Positions 45,342 to 54,184 of a DNA stretch of 64,000 nt are shown here, piece by piece (within the stretch, counting starts at the first letter, position 1; every line of letters starts with the position of its first letter). Position numbers and translations under genes: made by a program. Under the pieces are notes generated by a model. That model was given only the letters and a program-made list of their open reading frames with translations. It searched no databases and was not told the DNA's origin. The stretch comes from Ruegeria lacuscaerulensis (GTDB lineage: Bacteria; Pseudomonadota; Alphaproteobacteria; Rhodobacterales; Rhodobacteraceae). The DNA is taken from assembly GCF_013033355.1 (NCBI RefSeq), contig NZ_WQDY01000004.1, positions 301,720 to 365,719 on the forward strand. Reading direction: 5' to 3'.

Positions 45342-46855
45342 CCACTCCACTTTTAAGTCTGCAAGGGCTGACCAAGGCTTATCCCGGCGTCGTGGCCAAT
45401 GATCAGGTGTCCTTTGATATCGGCGAAGGCGAAGTACACGCCCTGTTGGGCGAAAACGGCGCGGGCAAGTCCACGCTGGTCAAGATGATCTATGGGCTGG
45501 TGAAACCCGACAGCGGCACCATGCTGCTGCGCGGCCAGCCTTTTGCTCCGGCGGAACCCCGCGCGGCGCGGGCCGACGGGATTGCGATGGTGTTTCAGCA
45601 TTTTTCTCTGTTTGACGCATTGAACGTGGCCGAAAACATCGCGCTGGGGATGGAAAACCCGCCCAAGATGAGCGATCTGGCCACGCGTATCCGCGAAGTA
45701 TCCGAAACCTATGGCTTACCGCTGGACCCGTATCGCACCGTCGGCGACCTGTCGGCAGGTGAACGCCAGCGGGTCGAGATCATCCGCTGTCTGCTGCAGG
45801 ACCCCAAGCTGCTGATCATGGATGAACCCACCAGCGTTTTGACCCCGCAAGAGGTCGAAATCCTGTTTGAAACGCTGAACAAATTGCGGGCCGAAGGCAC
45901 CTCGATCCTTTATATCTCGCACAAGCTGGAAGAAATCCGTACGTTGTGTGACCACGCCACAATTCTGCGTCTGGGAAAGAATGTGGGCGAATGCGTTCCG
46001 GCCGAGACATCAGCGCGGGACATGGCCGAGATGATGGTCGGTTCAACCCTGCAAACGCCCGAACGGTCGGGGCGTGACTTCGGCGAAGTCGCGCTGGATG
46101 TCAGCGGGCTATCTGTGCCTTCGCCGTCCGAGTTCGGCACTGCGCTGCGCAACGTTCACATGACAGTCCGCAAGGGCGAGGTTCTTGGCATCGGCGGTGT
46201 CGCAGGCAACGGGCAAGATGAATTACTGGGCGTTCTGTCGGGCGAAATCACCACCGCAGCTGATGCGATTAAGTTCAACGGTCAGCCCATCGGCTTGCTG
46301 GGGCCTACTACGCGTCGCAAACTGGGCGTTCTAACCGCGCCCGAGGAACGTCTGGGTCATGCGGCAGCACCGGACATGAGCCTTACGGAAAATGCCTTAC
46401 TGACTGGATCGGTTCGGGAAGGTCTAGAAAACAATGGCTTCCTGAAATGGGCCGAGACTAAAAGTTTCGCTGAAAAGATCATCAGCGCCTTCGACGTGCG
46501 CACGCCAGGCCCGGAAAACGCCGCGCGCTCGTTGTCCGGCGGCAATCTGCAGAAATTCGTGATTGGGCGCGAAGTGCTACAAAACCCGGATGTGCTAGTG
46601 GTGAATCAACCGACTTGGGGCGTGGACGCGGCAGCTGCGGCGTCGATCCGGCAGGCCATTCTGGATTTAGCGGCCAAGGGCACAGCGGTTGTCTGTATCA
46701 GTCAGGATTTGGATGAGCTGATGGAGATTTCCGACAGTTTCGCCGCCCTCAACGAAGGTCGCCTCAGCGCGCCTCGACCAACTACGGGCCTTACCGTGGA
46801 TGAGATTGGCCTAATGATGGGCGGCGCGCATGGCATGGAGGTCGCCCATGTCTAA
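45338..46855 (+). CDS. ABC importer ATP-binding protein, tandem-ATPase (BMP/RbsA type)
   Basis: A 505-residue fused double ATPase of the nucleoside/simple-sugar importer class. First domain: Walker A GENGAGKST, signature LSAGERQRVEI, Walker B LLIMDEPTSVL. Second domain lacks a classic Walker A (GVAGNGQDELLG) but has LSGGNLQKFVIGREVLQNPD and VVNQPTWGVD. The GTG at 45338 overlaps the xdhC stop (GTGA) and gives VTTPLLSLQGLTKAYPG, the family start; AAGGAC is upstream. Linkage to xdhABC points to purine or nucleoside uptake. Confidence 0.9.
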   Translation: MTTPLLSLQGLTKAYPGVVANDQVSFDIGEGEVHALLGENGAGKSTLVKMIYGLVKPDSGTMLLRGQPFAPAEPRAARADGIAMVFQHFSLFDALNVAENIALGMENPPKMSDLATRIREVSETYGLPLDPYRTVGDLSAGERQRVEIIRCLLQDPKLLIMDEPTSVLTPQEVEILFETLNKLRAEGTSILYISHKLEEIRTLCDHATILRLGKNVGECVPAETSARDMAEMMVGSTLQTPERSGRDFGEVALDVSGLSVPSPSEFGTALRNVHMTVRKGEVLGIGGVAGNGQDELLGVLSGEITTAADAIKFNGQPIGLLGPTTRRKLGVLTAPEERLGHAAAPDMSLTENALLTGSVREGLENNGFLKWAETKSFAEKIISAFDVRTPGPENAARSLSGGNLQKFVIGREVLQNPDVLVVNQPTWGVDAAAAASIRQAILDLAAKGTAVVCISQDLDELMEISDSFAALNEGRLSAPRPTTGLTVDEIGLMMGGAHGMEVAHV

Positions 46856-46893
46856 GCTATTACAAAAAAAGACGAAAACGGGGGTATGAGCGG

Positions 46894-47976
46894 ATGATTG
46901 TGTTGGAGAAACGGCCACAGCCGTCCAAGGCGTGGTCTTATGCCACCCCTTTGGTCGCGGTGTTGGCGACAATGGTATTCGGCGGGCTGCTGTTCGCCAT
47001 TCTGGGGAAGAACCCGGTCGAGGCCATCGGCACCATTTTCTGGGAACCCCTGTTCGGTGAGTTTGCGTTCTATTACCGCCCGCAGCTGCTGGTGAAAGGG
47101 GCGCCTTTGGTGCTGATCGCCATTGGTCTGTCGCTGGGTTTCCGTGCCGGCATATGGAATATCGGGGCCGAGGGGCAGTATATCATGGGAGCCATCTTTG
47201 GGGCCGGTGCGGGTCTGGCCTTTTACCCTCTGGACGCGTTTTACATTTTTCCGATCATGGTAATCGCGGGGGCATTCGGTGGCTGGCTCTGGGCGATGAT
47301 CCCGGCCTTTCTGAAGGTTCGCTTTGGCACCAACGAAATCCTTGTCTCGCTGATGCTGGTCTACGTCGCCGAGCAGATGCTGGCCTCGGTGTCGCTTGGC
47401 TTGTTGAAAAACCCCGAGGGGTTTGGCTTTCCCGGATCGCGTAATCTGCAATCCTATGACAGTGCGCATAATGCCGAGTTGATCGCGGGATCTGGGATGC
47501 ACTGGGGCGTCGTGACAGCCCTCATCGCAGTGATCTTTTCCTATGTCCTTCTGAACCGGCACATGCTGGGCTTTCACATCCGTTTGACCGGTGAAGCTCC
47601 GCGCGCTGCGAAGTTTGCCGGTGTGAACCCGGCCCGTCTGATCCTGTTTTGTCTGGGCCTGTCCGGCGCTCTGGCCGGTCTGGCGGGGATGTTCGAAGTC
47701 TCAGGCCCTTCGGGCGTGGTCAGCATCGACTTTAACGTAGGCTACGGTTTCACTGCGATCATTGTGGCCTTTCTGGGCCGGCTGCACCCGGTGGGTATCC
47801 TGCTGGCCGGCGGCTTGATGGCGCTGACCTATATCGGCGGTGAAATCGCGCAATCCCAACTGGGCCTGCCCGCCGCTGCAATTCAGGTGTTCCAGGGGAT
47901 GCTTCTGTTCTTCCTGCTGGCTTTCGATCTTCTGACAAACTACCGCATCCGTGCGGCACGTAGCGAGGTGGCGTAA
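46894..47976 (+). CDS. ABC importer permease (BMP family, YufP/NupP type)
   Basis: Inner-membrane permease, 360 residues, about nine hydrophobic segments. Recognised by LSLGFRAGIWNIGAEGQYIM, VRFGTNEILVSLMLVYVAEQ and FTAIIVAFLGRLHPVGILLA, all features of nucleoside-importing permeases. It starts about 40 bases after the ATPase stop and overlaps the next permease by one base. Likely substrate is a purine nucleoside or base, feeding XdhABC. Confidence 0.9.
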   Translation: MIVLEKRPQPSKAWSYATPLVAVLATMVFGGLLFAILGKNPVEAIGTIFWEPLFGEFAFYYRPQLLVKGAPLVLIAIGLSLGFRAGIWNIGAEGQYIMGAIFGAGAGLAFYPLDAFYIFPIMVIAGAFGGWLWAMIPAFLKVRFGTNEILVSLMLVYVAEQMLASVSLGLLKNPEGFGFPGSRNLQSYDSAHNAELIAGSGMHWGVVTALIAVIFSYVLLNRHMLGFHIRLTGEAPRAAKFAGVNPARLILFCLGLSGALAGLAGMFEVSGPSGVVSIDFNVGYGFTAIIVAFLGRLHPVGILLAGGLMALTYIGGEIAQSQLGLPAAAIQVFQGMLLFFLLAFDLLTNYRIRAARSEVA

Positions 47977-48896
47977 TGGACCTTGGTGAAATTAACCCCG
48001 TCCTTCTGGTCGCCTCTTTGATGGTGGCCGCAACCCCCCTGCTGCTGGCCGCGATCGGAGAGCTGGTTGTTGAAAAAGCAGGCGTTTTGAACCTTGGCGT
48101 CGAGGGCATGATGATCGTCGGCGCGATCAGTGGCTTTGCGATCTCGGTCGAGACCGGGTCACCTTGGCTGGGCTTTATCGCGGCAGCCATTGGCGGCGCG
48201 GTTCTGTCTTTATTGTTTGTGGTGCTGACACAGGTGGCTTTGGCCAACCAGGTCGCCAGCGGTCTTGCCCTGACCCTGTTCGGACTCGGCTTTAGCGCTC
48301 TGATGGGGCAAAGCTATGTAGGCGTCAAACCCCCGAGCATGGGAGATATCCATATCCCGGTGATCAGCGATATTCCGGTGATCGGTCCTATCCTGTTCCA
48401 GCACGACCCTATCCTTTATGTCGGCATCGCTTTGACTGCAGCGGTTTGGGCTACGCTAAAGTACACTCGTGTCGGTCTGATCCTGCGCGCGGTCGGGGAA
48501 AACCACGATGCCGCGCACGCGCTTGGCTACAAAGTCATCAAGATCCGCGTCATGGCGATCCTGTTCGGCGGAGCTTGTGCGGGCCTGGGCGGAGCCTACA
48601 TCAGCCTGATCCGTGTGCCCCAATGGACCGAGGGCATGACTGCCGGGGTTGGCTGGATCGCCCTTGCACTGGTGGTGTTCGCCAGTTGGAAGCCGTGGCG
48701 TGCGTTGCTGGGTGCCTATTTGTTCGGCGGTATCACCGTTTTGCAGCTCAATTTGCAGGCGGCGGGCGTTGCTATTCCGGTCGAGTATCTGGCAATGTCG
48801 CCCTACATCATCACGATCCTTGTGCTTGTGATCCTTTCGGCCGACAAGAGCAGCGCACCTGCCTCACTGGGCCGGACCTTCCATGCCTCGCACTAG
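47976..48896 (+). CDS. ABC importer permease (BMP family, YufQ/NupQ type)
   Basis: The second permease, 306 residues, with about eight membrane spans. Marker segments are ELVVEKAGVLNLGVEGMMIV, LALTLFGLGFSALMGQSYVG and WIALALVVFASWKPWRALLG. The stop of the first permease (TAATGG) overlaps its ATG. The binding-protein gene follows about 35 bases later. Together the four genes form a complete importer. Confidence 0.9.
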   Translation: MDLGEINPVLLVASLMVAATPLLLAAIGELVVEKAGVLNLGVEGMMIVGAISGFAISVETGSPWLGFIAAAIGGAVLSLLFVVLTQVALANQVASGLALTLFGLGFSALMGQSYVGVKPPSMGDIHIPVISDIPVIGPILFQHDPILYVGIALTAAVWATLKYTRVGLILRAVGENHDAAHALGYKVIKIRVMAILFGGACAGLGGAYISLIRVPQWTEGMTAGVGWIALALVVFASWKPWRALLGAYLFGGITVLQLNLQAAGVAIPVEYLAMSPYIITILVLVILSADKSSAPASLGRTFHASH

Positions 48897-48930
48897 ACGG
48901 GGCCAACTGAACCAACTTGGGGAGTACCAC

Positions 48931-50004
48931 ATGAAATTCACTACACTTTTGGCAAGCGCCGCCATGGCGCTCGGGCTGGCTTCGGGCGCGATGGCCGACG
49001 AAAAGACAAAGGTCGGCTTCGTTTACGTTGGCCCAGTCGGCGATGGCGGCTGGACATACGAACACAACAAAGGTCGTCTGGCCGTTGAAGAAGAGTTTGG
49101 CGACAAGGTTGAAACCGTGTTTGTCGAGTCCGTCCCAGAAGGCCCCGACGCCGAGCGCGTAATGACGCAGATGGCGCTGGAAGGCGCAGACCTGATCTTT
49201 ACCACCTCGTTTGGTTACATGGACCCGACCATCAACGTTGCCAAGAAATTCCCGAACGTGAAGTTCGAGCACGCGACCGGCTATAAAACCGCCGAAAACG
49301 TCTCGGTCTATTCGGCGCGTTTCTACGAAGGCCGCGCGGTTCAGGGTCACATAGCGGGTAAGATGACCAAATCGAACATCATCGGCTATATTGGATCCTA
49401 CCCGATCCCTGAAGTGATCCGCGGCATCAACTCGGCCTATCTGCACGCCAAAGCCGTAAACCCGGATGTCGAGTTCAAGATCATCTGGGCCTACACCTGG
49501 TTTGACCCGGCAAAAGAGGCTGACGCGGCCACCGTTCTGATCGAACAGGGCGCGGACGTGATCCTGCAGCACACTGACTCGACCGCACCGCAGGCCGCCG
49601 CACAAGAAGCGGGCAACGTGGTCACCTTCGGTCAGGCATCTGACATGAGCGAATACGCCCCCTTCCCGCGCGTCTCGTCAATCATTGATGACTGGGCACC
49701 TTACTACATCGCACGGACCAAGGCTGTGATGGACGGCACATGGGAAAGCGCGAACACCTGGGACGGTATCCGCGAAGGCATGGTTGCTATCGGCGAGATT
49801 TCCGACGCGGTACCTGCTGATGTCAAGGAAGAGGCGCTGGCTTTGAAAGCCGCAATGGCTGCAGGTGAATACCACCCCTTCACCGGCCCTATCAAAAAGC
49901 AGGACGGCAGCGACTGGCTGGCGGACGGCGAAACAGCCGATGACGGTACCCTGGCTGGCATGAACTTCTACGTTGAAGGACTGGAAGGCGAAATTCCGCA
50001 GTAA
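48931..50004 (+). CDS. BMP-family ABC substrate-binding protein
   Basis: A 357-residue binding protein of the basic membrane lipoprotein (PnrA/Med) class, which bind purine nucleosides. The signal peptide MKFTTLLASAAMALGLASGA is not lipobox-bearing, so the mature protein is periplasmic. FVYVGPVGDGGWTYEHNKGR, TSFGYMDPTINVAKKFPNVK and QHTDSTAPQAAAQEAGNVVT are the ligand-pocket segments. TTGGGGAG precedes the ATG at 48931. A strong terminator follows, closing the purine unit. Confidence 0.92.
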   Translation: MKFTTLLASAAMALGLASGAMADEKTKVGFVYVGPVGDGGWTYEHNKGRLAVEEEFGDKVETVFVESVPEGPDAERVMTQMALEGADLIFTTSFGYMDPTINVAKKFPNVKFEHATGYKTAENVSVYSARFYEGRAVQGHIAGKMTKSNIIGYIGSYPIPEVIRGINSAYLHAKAVNPDVEFKIIWAYTWFDPAKEADAATVLIEQGADVILQHTDSTAPQAAAQEAGNVVTFGQASDMSEYAPFPRVSSIIDDWAPYYIARTKAVMDGTWESANTWDGIREGMVAIGEISDAVPADVKEEALALKAAMAAGEYHPFTGPIKKQDGSDWLADGETADDGTLAGMNFYVEGLEGEIPQ

Positions 50005-50028
50005 ACCAGTATCTCAGCGAATACTTGT

Positions 50029-50057
50029 AAGGCCCGCGGAATTTGCGGGCCTTTTTT
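50029..50057 (+). terminator. Rho-independent terminator of the xdh-ABC operon
   Basis: Perfect 9-bp stem AAGGCCCGC (50029-50037) / GCGGGCCTT (50045-50053), a 7-base loop and a T run to 50057, 25 bases after the binding-protein stop. Confidence 0.92.
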
Positions 50058-50207
50058 CTTGGTCTGCTTTCGACGTGTACCTTGGCCTTGAGGGCGGCAA
50101 CCATCAACCGAGTTGCACGCCTTCTTCAGCAAAAATTCAGGGTTGTATTAGTCCTATAGTACCACTTCGCGTTCTCTGCCCGGTACAAAGCCGCAGGAGG
50201 TGCGCAG

Positions 50208-50603
50208 ATGGCAAAACTTGCACACAGCATGATCCGGGTTATCGATGAAGACCGGGCCGTGACGTTTTATAAGACAGCTTTTGATCTGAAGGTTAAGGAT
50301 CGGCTCGACTTTGAAAGCTTTACCCTGATCTACATGATTTCGGAAGGTTCCGATTTCGAGCTAGAACTGACCATAAACAAAGATCGTAGTGAACCTTATG
50401 ATCTGGGTAATGGATACGGTCACATCGCCTTTGTCGTCGATGACCTGGACGCCATGCATGGTCACATCCGTGATCTAGGAGCCCATCCCAAAGACATCGT
50501 GGATTTCCGTCCCGGAGGAACGCGCGTAGCGCGGTTTTTCTTTGTGTCGGACCCCGACGGTTATCAAATCGAAGTGATCGAAAAAGGTGGTCGCTTTATC
50601 TAA
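50208..50603 (+). CDS. VOC superfamily protein (lactoylglutathione lyase-like)
   Basis: A 131-residue glyoxalase-type protein: KLAHSMIRVIDEDRAVTFYK, LELTINKDRSEPYDLGNGYG, HIAFVVDDLDAMHGHIRDLG and a final DPDGYQIEVIEKGGRF. Candidate metal ligands are His 6, Glu 58, His 72 and Glu 125, so a metal-dependent isomerase or lyase is likely. GGAGG lies 10 bases before the ATG. It begins a group of three same-strand genes. The family is common in both methylglyoxal detoxification and aromatic catabolism. Confidence 0.83.
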   Translation: MAKLAHSMIRVIDEDRAVTFYKTAFDLKVKDRLDFESFTLIYMISEGSDFELELTINKDRSEPYDLGNGYGHIAFVVDDLDAMHGHIRDLGAHPKDIVDFRPGGTRVARFFFVSDPDGYQIEVIEKGGRFI

Positions 50604-50629
50604 ACGCGTCAAAAAACTCGGAGGAAAAC

Positions 50630-50944
50630 ATGCTTTATCAACTGAATTTCAACGTTGAATACGATGCTACGATGGCCCAGCAAGGTCTGCTGGGAGTCTG
50701 GGCAGAAGAGGCCGAAGCCGCCTTGGGCGCGAAGTCGGCAGGCGTCGTCAAAGACTTGTGGAAGGTTGTCGGTGAACGCAAAGTGACGGCGATCGTCGAT
50801 GTCGAAGATCCAGATACTCTGGACAGGATTCTGTTCGATCTGCCCATCATGCAGAAAATGGGTCATCATGTTAAGGTCGAGGTGAAGTCATTGCGTCGAT
50901 ACGAAGACTTCGCGGCCGACGTCAAAGAGCGGCTGGGACGCTGA
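50630..50944 (+). CDS. Muconolactone delta-isomerase-like protein
   Basis: A 104-residue protein of the muconolactone isomerase (CatC) family, ferredoxin-like fold. It reads MLYQLNFNVEYDATM, GVWAEEAEAALGAKSAGVVK and FDLPIMQKMGHHVKVEVKSL. Length is close to CatC (about 96). GGAGG precedes the ATG by 6-7 bases. No other beta-ketoadipate genes are nearby, so the substrate may differ from muconolactone. It sits between a VOC gene and a ribbon-helix-helix gene. Confidence 0.8.
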   Translation: MLYQLNFNVEYDATMAQQGLLGVWAEEAEAALGAKSAGVVKDLWKVVGERKVTAIVDVEDPDTLDRILFDLPIMQKMGHHVKVEVKSLRRYEDFAADVKERLGR

Positions 50945-50960
50945 AGCGAAGGGGAACCCA

Positions 50961-51329
50961 ATGTGCCAGTTGTTTATCGATGCCGATCCGGCGCTTTGGG
51001 CTTCTCACACCCGTTCATTCCGAATGGAAGGTATGGTTACCAGCGTGCGCCTGGAAGAGCTTTTCTGGCGTACGCTTGAAACCGTCAGCGAGAGGGATGA
51101 GCTTACCGTGCCCCAACTGTTGCACAGGCTATACAATGAAAGCCTGGATGCAGGGCATGATGTAGGTAATTTTACGTCATTCTTGCGGGTCTGTTGTTTG
51201 CGGTATCTTGATTTGCAACTACGCGGTCTGATCCCGCTTGAAGCACACGTCAACCTGTCTTTGCTTCCAGCCCAAGATATTCTGTCACTTGAACAAAAGG
51301 CCCGCGCCGAGAACGCCCCAAAACTATGA
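50961..51329 (+). CDS. Ribbon-helix-helix domain protein (RHH_4)
   Basis: A 122-residue protein that starts MCQLFIDADPALWASHTRSF and has the RHH_4 core MVTSVRLEELFWRTLETVSE, then LTVPQLLHRLYNESLDAGHD and NFTSFLRVCCLRYLDLQLRG. RHH proteins bind DNA as dimers or act in RNA/regulatory roles; the family is widespread in Rhodobacterales without a defined function. AAGGGGAA precedes the ATG. It may regulate the two small enzymes upstream. A 10-bp hairpin spans its stop codon. Confidence 0.8.
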   Translation: MCQLFIDADPALWASHTRSFRMEGMVTSVRLEELFWRTLETVSERDELTVPQLLHRLYNESLDAGHDVGNFTSFLRVCCLRYLDLQLRGLIPLEAHVNLSLLPAQDILSLEQKARAENAPKL

Positions 51330-51342
51330 TGCTTTGGGGCGT
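51313..51342. terminator. Hairpin at the convergent gene junction
   Basis: A perfect 10-bp stem ACGCCCCAAA (51313-51322) / TTTGGGGCGT (51333-51342) with a 10-base loop that contains the RHH gene stop codon. It lies between convergent genes but has no T run on either side, so it is a weak or rho-aided terminator at best. Confidence 0.45.
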
Positions 51343-51369
51343 CTCTGTAACCATGCAGCCATTTTGTCG

Positions 51370-52602
51370 TTAATGCCCGCTCAGAACCAGCGTGTTCACA
51401 GGCATCAGGATCAACCGCAAGCGCAGACCCGCTGCGTGCACCACACCGATCGTATCGACCACGTGCAAGAACGCTGCATGCCAGAAGCCCAGATCTTCAT
51501 GCTCCAGCCTCTCGTGATTGCTGGTGTAGACATTCGCCAAACAGTTGCTGCCCGGAGGGATGTCGTCAGCCATGCCTTTGTAAAGCGGTTCCATGTAAAC
51601 AAGGATCGAGCCGGGGTAGGTGTTGGCCTGCACGTCACGCAATTCGTCGGACGGGCGCAGTTGCCCCGATGGGATCACATCCTGAACCTGCACAACGACC
51701 ATTGGGATGACGGTAAAGGGCTTGGTCATACAACCCAACTCGCCAATCATGCCGGGCTTGATGACTTGTGCAGACATCTGGTTGAACGCGGCCTGAAACC
51801 GATCATGCCCCGAATGCGACGGCACCAGAATGCCCGCAGGTCGCAACAAGGGGCTTACGAAATCGCCGACCTGTAGGCCGAATTGCTCGATCCGACCTGT
51901 CACACCTGCGGCAACAACGGTCTTGTCCAGCTCGGTCAGGGCCGCGTCCAGTTGCGCGTTTGCACTGGCAAGCTGTGCCGGGATCAGCTCTTCGATCTGT
52001 TGAACAACAGCGGCTCGTTTCGCCTCTGCAGCCACAAGTTTGGCTTCGCGTTCAGCCACGATGTTTTCCAGCCGGTCAATTTCGGCCAGACGCACGGCAC
52101 TGGACCCTTCGTCGCGCAGAGTCGTGTTACGCTCAAGGTCCTCAATCGCCTGATCCAGCGAGGCCTTGGCACCCGCAATTCCGGCAGTCGCTTCGGCCAG
52201 ATCGGTCTCGGCCACTTTCAAAGAGGCCTGAACCTGCGCGATCTGCGCATTGGCAGCCTCGACCATTGCCGTTTGGGTAAAATCTTCCATTCGGAAAATG
52301 GGCTGTCCAGCAACAACCAGCTGGTTGTTGGTCACATAAACCTCGGCGACGCGTCCACCCAATTGCGGCAGGATTGTCACCGTACGAAAGTAAGACGCTG
52401 CTGTCTTGCTGGCAGGGTGAAAATAGAACAGCGTAGTGATCACGGTGAGCGCCAGAATGGCGCAGGTGGTCAGACCCCAGCGCAACTCATACCACATGGT
52501 GAACAGGGTAATCTCGTGCCCGATCCGTTTGCCTTGGACAAAGCGACGGAACAAATAATCCGGTAGCACCGTGACCAGTGCACACATCAGCGTTTCAAGC
52601 AT
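51370..52602 (-). CDS. Membrane-fusion (HlyD-family) protein, YibH-like
   Basis: A 410-residue periplasmic adaptor anchored by one N-terminal membrane span (LTTCAILALTVITTLFYFHP). Then comes the lipoyl domain (VTILPQLGGRVAEVYVTNNQ), a long coiled coil (ANAQIAQVQASLKVAETDLA to VVQQIEELIPAQLASANAQL) and the beta barrel (GVTGRIEQFGLQVGDFVSPL). It pairs with the small membrane protein just upstream in the same order as E. coli yibI-yibH, so an EmrA-type efflux or envelope role is likely. No cognate pump is adjacent. Confidence 0.85.
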   Translation of the reverse strand: MLETLMCALVTVLPDYLFRRFVQGKRIGHEITLFTMWYELRWGLTTCAILALTVITTLFYFHPASKTAASYFRTVTILPQLGGRVAEVYVTNNQLVVAGQPIFRMEDFTQTAMVEAANAQIAQVQASLKVAETDLAEATAGIAGAKASLDQAIEDLERNTTLRDEGSSAVRLAEIDRLENIVAEREAKLVAAEAKRAAVVQQIEELIPAQLASANAQLDAALTELDKTVVAAGVTGRIEQFGLQVGDFVSPLLRPAGILVPSHSGHDRFQAAFNQMSAQVIKPGMIGELGCMTKPFTVIPMVVVQVQDVIPSGQLRPSDELRDVQANTYPGSILVYMEPLYKGMADDIPPGSNCLANVYTSNHERLEHEDLGFWHAAFLHVVDTIGVVHAAGLRLRLILMPVNTLVLSGH

Positions 52603-52605
52603 ATC

Positions 52606-52998
52606 TTATTGCTCCTGATGTTCGGGCGACGGGGGCGCGGTTGGATCCTGACGCTGCGGCCCCAAAGATCGGATCGCATCGGCAATCGCACGCAATGGCG
52701 CACCTATGTCGGGAAATTGAAAACCGGCGACCAAGATGGCGGCAATCCAGAACAAGCCGTTATGAGTAAACAAGGCCAGCAGGGCAAGAATACCAACCAG
52801 TTGAAACTGTGGATGATTGGATTCGTGTGCGATTTTTTCCGGAATCGAATGCAGCGTGAAATACCCCACACCGATCAAGATGATCACACCGACCGTAAAC
52901 ACGAACATGAACGTCAAAAGATAATCACTGCCATCCGCCTGGACCACGTAGTGCGGAATATGTCCCGTGGCCATTGGGTGTAAATCTGCGGCTGTCAC
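52606..52998 (-). CDS. DUF3302-type small inner-membrane protein, YibI-like
   Basis: A 130-residue protein with two hydrophobic segments (YLLTFMFVFTVGVIILIGVG and LVGILALLALFTHNGLFWIA) separated by HSIPEKIAHESNHPQ, the layout of DUF3302 proteins such as E. coli YibI. A Pro-rich cytoplasmic tail follows. Its stop is only 3 bases from the start of the HlyD-like gene, so they form a two-gene operon. Function unknown. Confidence 0.75.
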   Translation of the reverse strand: MTAADLHPMATGHIPHYVVQADGSDYLLTFMFVFTVGVIILIGVGYFTLHSIPEKIAHESNHPQFQLVGILALLALFTHNGLFWIAAILVAGFQFPDIGAPLRAIADAIRSLGPQRQDPTAPPSPEHQEQ

Positions 52999-53119
52999 CC
53001 TGCCCTCCTATAATTGTATATGACGTGTTTGGATGGGTTGATGCCCAAATTCAAGCCTGCTTAGTATGCGCTGCGCGGCTTGCCCCGTCTGTGCGGTTTT
53101 TTTCAAGGATTCAAGCGGC

Positions 53120-54184
53120 ATGATAGATTTCCTCATCATCGGTGGAGGGATAGCTGGTCTCAGCACCGGGGCGCGCCTGTCTGCTTTCGGTAAAGTTGCC
53201 GTGCTCGAGGCAGAAGACGCCCTTGGGTACCACGCCTCTGGCCGCTCGGCCGCCTTGTTCGAAGAAAGCTATGGCCCTCCATCGGTCGTTGCTTTGAACC
53301 GGGCCAGCGCCGGGTTTCTGCACGAGGGTGGGTATCTTACTCCACGCGGTCTTATGTTGGTTGCCAACGCATCGCAGCAAGAGGCCTTTGACCGCGATGT
53401 CAGCGATCTTTCAATGCAAGTTATCTCCAACTCGGACGCAGTTTCGCGTGTGCCTATCCTAAACCCAGAGGTCCTGAGCCACGCGGCGATCAGCGACGCC
53501 GCATTCGACATCGACACCGACCGTTTGATGCAGGATTTTGCCCGAACCATTCGCCGCAATGACGGAGAGGTTCTGACAAAAAACCATGTCACGTCCCTGA
53601 AAAAAAACAAGAACTGGGTGGTTGACGGTCAACATCGTTACGAAGCGCGCCTTGTTATCAATGCCGCCGGACCCTGGGTCGACGAGGTCGCTGCTTTGGC
53701 TGGGATTGCGCCGGTTGGTATCAGTCCTAAGCGACGATCGATGGCACGCATTCCAGCTCCGGGTGGCTACGATGTTCGAGATTGGCCCATGATGCTGGGT
53801 GCAGGCGAAGGGTGGTATGCCAAACCAGACGCAGGCAGTCTGATCGTCTCTCCGTCCGAGGCGACCCCTGTACCGCCACATGACGCCTATGCGGACGACA
53901 TGATCCTTGCCGAAGGGCTGGCCCGGTACGAAGAAATGATGACTGAACCCGTTACCCGGCTTGAGGCCAACTGGGCTGGGCTACGCAGCTTTGCCCCGGA
54001 CGGCACATTGGTTCTGGGGCCGGAACCGTCCGAGCCGACATTTATCTGGTCTGCCGGTCAGGGCGGGTATGGGTTCCAGACATCGCCCGCCGCGTCTAAG
54101 CTGGTTGCAGATTTGGTAACTGGCGCGACCTCTGACTTAGACGCAGACAGTGTAAACGCCCTAAAGCCCTGCAGGTTCCGATAG
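53120..54184 (+). CDS. FAD-dependent amino acid oxidoreductase (DAO family)
   Basis: A 354-residue flavoprotein of the D-amino-acid oxidase/dehydrogenase family. It starts with the Rossmann motif MIDFLIIGGGIAGLSTGARL, the adenine-site HASGRSAALFEESYG follows, and the C-terminal GQGGYGFQTSPAASKLVADL closes the FAD site. It resembles D-arginine dehydrogenase-like enzymes. AAGGA precedes the ATG at 53120; an in-frame start 18 codons earlier is unlikely. Translationally coupled to the DUF938 gene. Likely deaminates a D- or N-methyl amino acid; substrate unresolved. Confidence 0.85.
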   Translation: MIDFLIIGGGIAGLSTGARLSAFGKVAVLEAEDALGYHASGRSAALFEESYGPPSVVALNRASAGFLHEGGYLTPRGLMLVANASQQEAFDRDVSDLSMQVISNSDAVSRVPILNPEVLSHAAISDAAFDIDTDRLMQDFARTIRRNDGEVLTKNHVTSLKKNKNWVVDGQHRYEARLVINAAGPWVDEVAALAGIAPVGISPKRRSMARIPAPGGYDVRDWPMMLGAGEGWYAKPDAGSLIVSPSEATPVPPHDAYADDMILAEGLARYEEMMTEPVTRLEANWAGLRSFAPDGTLVLGPEPSEPTFIWSAGQGGYGFQTSPAASKLVADLVTGATSDLDADSVNALKPCRFR

